Assembly: GCA_049315745.1 (NCBI GenBank)
Contig: JBMOJO010000119.1
Span: 1 to 10,651, forward strand
Length of the DNA: 10,651 nucleotides
From: JADJPL01 sp049315745
GTDB lineage: Bacteria; Bacteroidota; Bacteroidia; Chitinophagales; Saprospiraceae
Direction of reading: 5' to 3'
Of the stretch, positions 1 through 4,842 are shown piece by piece. The position numbers and the translations under genes are program-made. How positions within the stretch are numbered: the first letter of the stretch is position 1; the number at the start of each line of letters is the position of its first letter. The notes beneath the pieces are model-generated. The model saw nothing but the letters and a program-made list of their open reading frames with translations. It made no database searches and was not told the DNA's origin.

Positions 1-5
1 TTTCA

Positions 6-55
6 AAAGAAAATTCTGCCGCCGAAGGCGGCAAAAACCTTTTTACACAACCCCA
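6..55. repeat. Left copy of a 50-bp perfect inverted repeat
   Basis: Every base from 6 to 55 is the reverse complement of 10597-10646, so the two window edges carry the same 50-bp unit in opposite orientation. Each copy contains a 7-bp hairpin (TGCCGCC / GGCGGCA around a 3-nt loop) at about 17-33, followed inward by AAAAACCTTTTT and an ACACAACCCC block. The match breaks at position 5 on the outside and 56 on the inside; positions 3 and 4 also match. The hairpin with its T-rich outer flank could act as a weak terminator for leftward transcripts that escape the groEL terminator. No transposase lies nearby. A dispersed repeat or mobile-element end is equally possible. Confidence 0.9.
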
Positions 56-160
56 TCCTTGTTGCGATGGGATCCTCATAGGGTAAAAAGGGCTCTTTTT
101 CGCCCAAAACGATTACCTGTCGCAACAAGTCTAAGGGGTCCGTGCGGGGGCATTTCTAAA
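56..160. other. Unassigned intergenic segment downstream of groEL
   Basis: No supportable gene lies between the left repeat and the groEL terminator. The segment holds a 10-bp inverted repeat, CTTGTTGCGA (58-67) and TCGCAACAAG (120-129). It also holds a smaller overlapping hairpin, CCCATC (52-57) with GATGGG (66-71), and a T/A-rich stretch bracketed by GGGC (90-93) and GCCC (102-105). An 89-codon reading frame on the plus strand from 59 crosses the terminator and runs into groEL, has no recognisable similarity, and is probably spurious. A decayed mobile-element end or a small structured RNA cannot be excluded. Confidence 0.4.
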
Positions 161-195
161 AAAATAAAAACCGCACTGACGCCAGTGCGGTTTTT
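150..195 (-). terminator. Intrinsic terminator of groES-groEL
   Basis: A perfect 13-bp stem, AAAAACCGCACTG (166-178) and CAGTGCGGTTTTT (183-195), encloses a 4-nt loop. Read on the minus strand, the stem ends in a T run that continues with an A interruption to about 158. It begins 26 bp after the groEL stop. Because the stem is flanked by A and T runs on both sides, it could also stop plus-strand transcription, although no plus-strand gene is seen here. Confidence 0.9.
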
Positions 196-220
196 ATCGG
201 GCAAAATAAATAGAAAGCGT

Positions 221-1855
221 TTACATCATATCGTCATAATCCCCTCCGCCATGAGCAGGCATTGGTTTCTTCTTTTCCGGCTTATCGCTGATAGCGCAGT
301 CGGTAGTGAGGACCATACCTGCGATTGATCCGGCATTTTCGAGGGCCACGCGGGCAACTTTTGCGGGGTCAATTACCCCTGCTGCCTTGAGGTCTTCATA
401 TTTGTCGGTGCGGGCGTTGTATCCGAAGCTATCTTTGCCGTTGAGCACGCGCTGAAGAACGACGGAGCCTTCGACGCCGGCATTTTCGGAGATCGTGCGC
501 AGGGGCGCTTCGAGCGCTTTACGGACGATATCAATTCCGATATGTTCATCTTCGTTGAAGCCCTTGAGTGTAGAGAGGGATTTGATTGCACGCACCAGCG
601 CTACGCCGCCGCCGGTGACAATACCTTCCTCGATAGCGGCACGGGTGGCGTGAAGGGCATCGTCAACGCGGTCTTTCTTTTCTTTCATTTCTACTTCCGT
701 AGCGGCACCTACATAGAGTACGGCTACGCCGCCGGCGAGTTTTGCGAGGCGTTCCTGAAGTTTTTCGCGGTCGTAATCGGAGGTGGTATTTTCGATTTGT
801 GCTTTGATCTGGGCTGTTCGGGCCTGAACCTGGGCGGCATCGCCTGCGCCATTTACGATGGTGGTATTATCTTTGTCAATAGAGACTTTTTCTGCTTGGC
901 CGAGCATATCAACGGTAGCATTTTCGAGCTTATAGCCTTGTTCTTCGCTAATGACCACACCGCCGGTGAGGATGGCGATGTCTTCGAGCATCGCCTTGCG
1001 GCGGTCGCCGAACCCGGGGGCTTTGACGGCAACGACATTGAGTACAGAGCGCAGGCGGTTGACGACGAGGGTACTGAGTGCGGAGCCGTCCACATCCTCT
1101 GCAATAATGAGGAGGGGGCGGTTCATCTGAGCTGTTTTTTCCAATACAGGCAGGAGTTCCTTAACGTTGGAGATTTTTTTATCGTGGATGAGGATGAAAG
1201 GGTGGTCGTATTCGGCAATCATTTTTTCCGAATCGGTGATGAAATAGGGGGAAAGATATCCCCGGTCGAATTGCATTCCGCTTACTTCCTCGATATAGGT
1301 GTCCGTGCCCTTTGCTTCTTCGATGGTGATTACGCCGTCTTTGGATACGCGCTTCATGGCGTCGGCGATGAGTTCGCCGATTTCGTCATCGTTATTGGCG
1401 GAGATGCTGGCTACTTGCCTGATTTTTTCGAAATCGTCGCTGATGACTTCTGCCTGATCGCGGAGGTTCGCCACGGCTACGGCCACGCCCTTGTCAATTC
1501 CGCGTTTGAGGTCCATCGGGTTGGCACCGGCGCTGAGGTTTTTGAGCCCTGCGGTAATCATGGCCTGTGCGAGGACGGTAGCTGTAGTCGTGCCGTCGCC
1601 TGCGAGGTCGGAGGTTTTGGAAGCAGCCTGTTTGATCAGTTGTGCGCCCATATTTTCGAGTGCGTCTTCCAGTTCGATTTCTTTTGCCACCGTAACGCCG
1701 TCTTTAGTGACCTGCGGCGCGCCGAATTTTTTTTCGATTACCACGTTGCGGCCTTTGGGGCCAAGGGTAACCCTAACGGCGTTCGCCAGTTTATCAATGC
1801 CGCGTTTCAGCCTTTCCTGTGCGTGGTTGGAGAGTGAAATTTCCTTAGCTGCCAT
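221..1855 (-). CDS. groEL: 60-kDa chaperonin GroEL
   Basis: This 544-residue protein is the ATP-driven folding chamber (Cpn60) that works with GroES in the cytoplasm. The sequence is full length and follows the E. coli numbering closely at the N-terminus. The nucleotide site is visible as VTLGPKGRN (29-37), KDGVTV (51-56, Asp52) and GDGTTT (86-91, Asp87). The apical and intermediate motif KAPGFGDRRKAMLEDIA spans about 278-294. The ATP-hydrolysis Asp lies in VDDAL (398-399), followed by GGGVALVR (415-422). The start at MAAKEI matches the family. The C-terminus ends HGGGDYDDMM rather than in a long GGM repeat. It lies 48 bp after groES, so the two should be co-transcribed, and a strong terminator follows. 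No CIRCE element was found, so HrcA control of the standard type is not supported. Confidence 0.98.
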   Translation of the reverse strand: MAAKEISLSNHAQERLKRGIDKLANAVRVTLGPKGRNVVIEKKFGAPQVTKDGVTVAKEIELEDALENMGAQLIKQAASKTSDLAGDGTTTATVLAQAMITAGLKNLSAGANPMDLKRGIDKGVAVAVANLRDQAEVISDDFEKIRQVASISANNDDEIGELIADAMKRVSKDGVITIEEAKGTDTYIEEVSGMQFDRGYLSPYFITDSEKMIAEYDHPFILIHDKKISNVKELLPVLEKTAQMNRPLLIIAEDVDGSALSTLVVNRLRSVLNVVAVKAPGFGDRRKAMLEDIAILTGGVVISEEQGYKLENATVDMLGQAEKVSIDKDNTTIVNGAGDAAQVQARTAQIKAQIENTTSDYDREKLQERLAKLAGGVAVLYVGAATEVEMKEKKDRVDDALHATRAAIEEGIVTGGGVALVRAIKSLSTLKGFNEDEHIGIDIVRKALEAPLRTISENAGVEGSVVLQRVLNGKDSFGYNARTDKYEDLKAAGVIDPAKVARVALENAGSIAGMVLTTDCAISDKPEKKKPMPAHGGGDYDDMM

Positions 1856-1903
1856 ATTGGATCAGATTTAAAGAATTTAAAGAAAAAAGAGGGATTTTCG
1901 GGA

Positions 1904-2182
1904 TTAAATGACGACGAGGATATCGTCTTCGCGCATAATGAGGTATTCCACCCCTTCGAATTCGACTTTTTGCCCCGCATATTTACCATATAACACGTTA
2001 TCGCCGGTTTTGACGGCCATGAGGTTGCCGTCCTTACCGGGCCCTACGGCGACGATTTCGCCCCGTTGTGGTTGTTCTTTGGCGGTATCGGGGATAATAA
2101 TTCCGCCTGCGGTTTTTTCTTCAGCTGCTGCGGGTCTTACGACGACGCGGTCGTTGACGGGCCGCATTTTGAATCCTGCCAT
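1904..2182 (-). CDS. groES: 10-kDa co-chaperonin GroES
   Basis: GroES forms the heptameric lid of the GroEL chamber. The product is 92 residues, normal for the family. The first beta strands read MRPVNDRVVVRP (6-17). The mobile loop that docks on GroEL is EEKTAGGIIIPDTA (21-34). The roof and barrel continue with GEIVAVGPGK (41-50), and the end is EDDILVVI. I chose the ATG at 2182 (MAGFKMRP). A longer reading frame begins at 2245, but the 21 extra residues are unlike GroES and overlap a structured leader. The Met at residue 6 is another possible start and is closer to most homologues. No Shine-Dalgarno sequence is present. It is the first gene of the groES-groEL unit. Confidence 0.97.
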   Translation of the reverse strand: MAGFKMRPVNDRVVVRPAAAEEKTAGGIIIPDTAKEQPQRGEIVAVGPGKDGNLMAVKTGDNVLYGKYAGQKVEFEGVEYLIMREDDILVVI

Positions 2183-2217
2183 ATTGGTGAATGTTTTTGG
2201 ACGATAAAAAATGATTG

Positions 2218-2257
2218 CTGCCAGGCACGGGGTGGCTCTGGCCACTTCCTCCGGCAG
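2218..2257 (-). promoter_or_regulatory. Predicted hairpin in the groES leader
   Basis: An inner stem GTGGC (2232-2236) / GCCAC (2241-2245) with a 4-nt loop sits inside an outer stem CTGCCAGG (2218-2225) / CCT (2248-2250) plus GGCAG (2253-2257), with small bulges. If transcription starts upstream, this would fold in the mRNA 36-75 nt before the groES ATG. Whether it regulates translation or only stabilises the message is unknown. No promoter was located with confidence between 2183 and 2280. Confidence 0.35.
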
Positions 2258-2281
2258 TCGTCAACCAATCATCAATTGCAG

Positions 2282-2333
2282 TGCCAAAGTGGCGAAGGGG
2301 GGAGGTTGGCAGCAAAAAACTGCCAAAATGGCA
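2282..2333 (-). promoter_or_regulatory. TGCCA/TGGC palindromes upstream of groES (candidate operators)
   Basis: Two similar dyads occur 39 bp apart: TGCCA-AAG-TGGC (2282-2293) and TGCCA-AAA-TGGCA (2321-2333). A third half-site, TGGCA at 2307-2311, forms a 7-bp inverted repeat, TTGGCAG (2306-2312) / CTGCCAA (2320-2326), with the left arm of the second dyad. They lie about 100-150 bp before the groES start, in the only region where the groES promoter can be. This arrangement suits binding of a dimeric regulator. It is not the CIRCE sequence, and GG-GC spacing rules out a good sigma-54 promoter. The regulator is unknown. Confidence 0.45.
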
Positions 2334-2350
2334 ATGACTGTTGTTTTGTC

Positions 2351-2402
2351 CATAAAAATATGCCCGGGCCCATAACCATTTTGACAGGCAGGGCCCGGGG
2401 CA
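2351..2402 (-). terminator. Intrinsic terminator after creD
   Basis: A 9-bp perfect GC stem, CCCGGGCCC (2363-2371) / GGGCCCGGG (2391-2399), encloses a 19-nt loop and can be extended by two pairs past a one-base bulge. On the minus strand it is followed by CATATTTTTATG. It begins about 20 bp after the creD stop and separates that unit from groES-groEL. Confidence 0.8.
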
Positions 2403-2422
2403 GGCAGGTTCCTGCGGTAAGG

Positions 2423-3748
2423 TTATTCGAGGTTGTACCAGTCCACTTTTCTTGAATAGAACATCACGGCTGCGAGGGCGACGAAAATGCCGAGGCTTCC
2501 TGCGAGGAGGGCGAAATCCTCCAATTGGAGTACGATGAAGATAAAGCCGAAGATAATGCCGAGCAGGATTGTAAGTTGGACGAGCAGTGCAGGAAGGCGG
2601 AGTACGGAAGCGCTATAAAAGCTGATGAGTCCGATGGTGGCGACAGCGGCGAGCCCGTAAGCGGCATTGAAGCCGATTTGTTCGGACAGCGACAGCAGCA
2701 GGAGATAAAAGACGACCAGCGCCAGGCCGACCAGCAGGTACTGGAAGGGGTGGATTCGGAATTTCCGGAGTGTTTCAAAGAAAAAATAGATCAGGAAGGT
2801 AAGGCCGATGACGAGGATGGCGTACTTGGCGGTACGTTCGTTTTTGAGGTATTCATCTACTGGCCGGATCAGTCGCACGCCGAAGGCCGAATCTGTAAAG
2901 TTGTAGGCATTATCTTTCCATTGCTGCGGATAATTTCTGTTGAGGTCGAGGATTTTCCATGCTGCGGAGAATCCCTTTTCCGAAATTTCGCGAGTGTCGG
3001 GCAACATTTTTCCGGTGAAGCTTGGAGAAGGCCAGGAAGCCTTAAGCGCTGTTTTTGTAATACGGCCGACGGGCTCAAAGAAGAGGGATTCTGTGCCGTT
3101 CAGTTCCAGGGGGATGGAAAAGGCCCATTCCCGTTGGTTTTCGGGCACCTGAACCGGTGAGCTGACCCCTGCGGGGAGCAGGGCGACGTTGGCGGTGCCG
3201 GGTTCCATGCGTATTTTTTCGCCGTTCCAATCCAGGTTGATGCTGTTTCGGATTCCGGTCATGCTGGAGATGCCGAGCGAAACCCTGGCTTCTTTCCAGA
3301 CAAGTTGCTGGGGGGAGATGTTGAGGGCTTCGAGGTCAGGGGCTTCGAATTTGCCGCTGAGGCGGATATTGGACCGGTAGAGGATGGCGTCGAAAATTCC
3401 CCGGCTGCGCATTTCATGTCGGGCATTGCCTTCGATATCCAGCTCGTTTGGCAGGAAATTAAGATGGTGGGTGGAGGCTGTTTTGGTACCGTCTTGTCCT
3501 TCAGTCCACACGGTGTAGGGGATGGTGAGTACGGGGCCTGCAATATTTTGCGATCCCCCCCAGGATTCACTGATTTCGCGGACGACTTCCTGTTGCCGGT
3601 TTTGCCGTTCGCGGATAAGTTCGAAGGTCATAGACTGCGGGATCATGAGCAGAAGGGCGATGAACCCGATAGAAATCAGTTTCACGAGAAGGGAACTGCG
3701 GAGGCGTTCGCCGATGCGGTTGAGGGTGGAATTGGATGGATTTTCCAT
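2423..3748 (-). CDS. creD: CreD-family inner membrane protein
   Basis: CreD proteins are inner membrane proteins named after the E. coli CreBC regulon and linked there to envelope integrity; the biochemical role is not established. This 441-residue copy has one N-terminal membrane helix (about 22-42), a large extracytoplasmic region (about 45-305), then five C-terminal helices (about 309-326, 335-355, 361-381, 385-407, 411-430). Family hallmarks are GFSAAWKILDLNR (259-271), HPFQYLLVGLALVVFYLLLL (333-352), SLSEQIGF (353-360) and the end SRKVDWY (432-438). It is preceded by a winged-helix regulator gene 125 bp upstream and followed by a terminator. The ATG at 3748 has an A/T-rich leader with no Shine-Dalgarno. 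The 125-bp gap could hold its own promoter, but no clear Bacteroidota -7 box was found there. Confidence 0.95.
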   Translation of the reverse strand: MENPSNSTLNRIGERLRSSLLVKLISIGFIALLLMIPQSMTFELIRERQNRQQEVVREISESWGGSQNIAGPVLTIPYTVWTEGQDGTKTASTHHLNFLPNELDIEGNARHEMRSRGIFDAILYRSNIRLSGKFEAPDLEALNISPQQLVWKEARVSLGISSMTGIRNSINLDWNGEKIRMEPGTANVALLPAGVSSPVQVPENQREWAFSIPLELNGTESLFFEPVGRITKTALKASWPSPSFTGKMLPDTREISEKGFSAAWKILDLNRNYPQQWKDNAYNFTDSAFGVRLIRPVDEYLKNERTAKYAILVIGLTFLIYFFFETLRKFRIHPFQYLLVGLALVVFYLLLLSLSEQIGFNAAYGLAAVATIGLISFYSASVLRLPALLVQLTILLGIIFGFIFIVLQLEDFALLAGSLGIFVALAAVMFYSRKVDWYNLE

Positions 3749-3873
3749 ATTTTTGTTTGTTTATTAAAGGTGAAATCGGATTTGCGGCAATGCGTAATGT
3801 ACACAAAAAAGAGGTGGTTTCAGGATATTGGGAACAGCAGCCTGAAGCTAGTTTCGGCGAACGGGTGCTATGG

Positions 3874-4170
3874 TTAGAGATGTCGGATAATTTTTTCGAG
3901 GGCTTCCAGATGCAGTTCAAACGCTGTTCGGCCTTCAGGGGTAATAAAGAACCGGGTATTCGGTTTTTTTCCGATGAAGGATTTTTCGATGCGGAGGTAG
4001 CCTGCGAGTTCCAGTGCACGGGTATGGCCGGCCAGGTTCCCGTCAGTGAGATCGAGGAGTTCTTTGAGGGCGTTAAAATCCATGAAATCATTGACCATGA
4101 GGGAGGACATGATCCCGAGGCGGGTACGGCTTTCGAAGGCTTTGTTCAGGTCCTGCAGGTAATTTTTCAC
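3874..4170 (-). CDS. Winged-helix transcriptional regulator (MarR/HTH_34-like)
   Basis: This is a small, 98-residue DNA-binding protein made almost entirely of one winged helix. LNKAFESRTRLGIMSSLM (8-25) forms helix 1. FNALKELLDLTDGNLAGHTR (32-51) is the helix-turn-helix. LELAGYLRIEKSF (53-65), followed by KKPNTRFFITPEGR (68-81), is the wing. The pattern LTDGNLAGH...L..AGY with F.G..P.T...TPEGR is typical of the winged-helix group PF13601. I chose the GTG at 4170, which overlaps the TGA of the upstream membrane-protein gene (GTGA), because it gives the full helix 1 and implies translational coupling. An in-frame ATG at 4110 would remove the first 20 residues. A longer open frame exists upstream but overlaps the other gene and does not look like protein. 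It probably controls its own operon, including creD. The effector is unknown and no ligand domain is present. Confidence 0.88.
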   Translation of the reverse strand: MKNYLQDLNKAFESRTRLGIMSSLMVNDFMDFNALKELLDLTDGNLAGHTRALELAGYLRIEKSFIGKKPNTRFFITPEGRTAFELHLEALEKIIRHL

Positions 4171-4790
4171 GCTTTGCCGGGTTTTCGATCGTATTTCCAA
4201 TACAGGATGCCACCGTATGCCAGATGGAGGAATCCGAACCCGATGGTCCAGATCGCGAGTCCATAGGACGGCAAGGCGGCAGCGAGCAGCCCAAGTGCGA
4301 GCTGCCATAGTCCGAGTATCCGGATATCGGTGAATGTAAAATTGCCGGTATTGACCAGGGCGAGGCCGTAAAAGATCAGGGTGGAGGCTGCGATCAAAGT
4401 AAAATAGCCCTGGATAACGAGTATTATGGAGAAGATGCCCCCTGCGGCCATGGGTATCGCAAAGTTGATAAACGCCCGTTGGGCCGGGGCGTTCCACAGG
4501 TGTTGCCCATTCGCTTTCGCTTTTATATAATTTACTGCTATGGCGGTAATTGCCGATGTAAGCAGAATAATTGCTGCGAGGGCGGCAAGGTGCAGGATAT
4601 CTGCCCGGTTTTGGCCGGGGTTGTCCGGTACATTGATTGGATAAATTCTGCGAAAAGCAATGGCGGCACCGGCGGTTGCATAAACGCCTGCCATAATTGC
4701 CGACCATGGGCTGAGGGAAAGGAATTTGGTAGATCGCTCCATGATGGAGCGGATTTCGGAAAGGTCGTCCTGAAACTTTGAAGAAGGCAT
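4167..4790 (-). CDS. Six-helix membrane protein, conserved hypothetical
   Basis: The function is unknown. The 207-residue product has a short cytoplasmic-looking N-terminus, DDLSEIRSIMERSTKFLSLS (8-27), then about six hydrophobic helices at roughly 29-47, 66-86, 108-126, 129-147, 158-174 and 177-196, and a basic tail, YDRKPGKA. No catalytic motif is visible. I chose the ATG at 4790 (MPSSKF); an upstream ATG at 4811 would overlap the -7 promoter element. The stop overlaps the GTG of the winged-helix gene, so the two are translated together. This suggests a membrane sensor or partner that feeds the regulator, but that is inference from the coupling. Its promoter lies only about 20 bp upstream. 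Confidence 0.85.
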   Translation of the reverse strand: MPSSKFQDDLSEIRSIMERSTKFLSLSPWSAIMAGVYATAGAAIAFRRIYPINVPDNPGQNRADILHLAALAAIILLTSAITAIAVNYIKAKANGQHLWNAPAQRAFINFAIPMAAGGIFSIILVIQGYFTLIAASTLIFYGLALVNTGNFTFTDIRILGLWQLALGLLAAALPSYGLAIWTIGFGFLHLAYGGILYWKYDRKPGKA

Positions 4791-4808
4791 AAAAAGTACT
4801 TTATGCCA

Positions 4809-4839
4809 CAAAGTTAATAATCTTCTTATTATTGTGCAA
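4809..4839 (-). promoter_or_regulatory. Bacteroidota-type promoter for the membrane protein-regulator unit
   Basis: On the minus strand TTG (4839-4837) is separated by 20 bp from TAACTTTG (4816-4809). This matches the Bacteroidota sigma-ABfr consensus TTG-N19-21-TAnnTTTG at every defined base. The -7 box ends 18 bp before the ATG at 4790, so the leader would be short. The promoter fills most of the 52-bp gap after ppc and marks the start of a new transcription unit. The spacer contains a 6-bp inverted repeat, AATAAT (4816-4821) / ATTATT (4828-4833), a possible operator. Confidence 0.8.
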
Positions 4840-4842
4840 GGA

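Noticed and set aside
542..1837. Long plus-strand open frame (431 codons) opposite groEL
   Set aside because: It lies antisense to an unmistakable GroEL and its composition (rich in Phe, Cys, Gly) is typical of a shadow frame; no domain is recognisable.
2183..2245. Longer GroES start at 2245
   Set aside because: The extra 21 residues have no counterpart in GroES and cover the leader hairpin; the ATG at 2182 gives a normal 92-residue protein.
2295..2326. Sigma-54 promoter before groES (TGGCAG...TGC)
   Set aside because: The GG and GC elements are 9 bp apart rather than the required 10, and the apparent match is part of the TGCCA/TGGCA inverted repeat.
2183..2360. CIRCE/HrcA operator before groES
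   Set aside because: No TTAGCACTC-N9-GAGTGCTAA or near match was found on either strand.
4171..4707. Upstream extension of the winged-helix frame to an ATG at 4707
   Set aside because: It would overlap the membrane-protein gene almost entirely and encodes low-complexity Arg/Pro/His-rich sequence; the GTG at 4170 fits family length and coupling.
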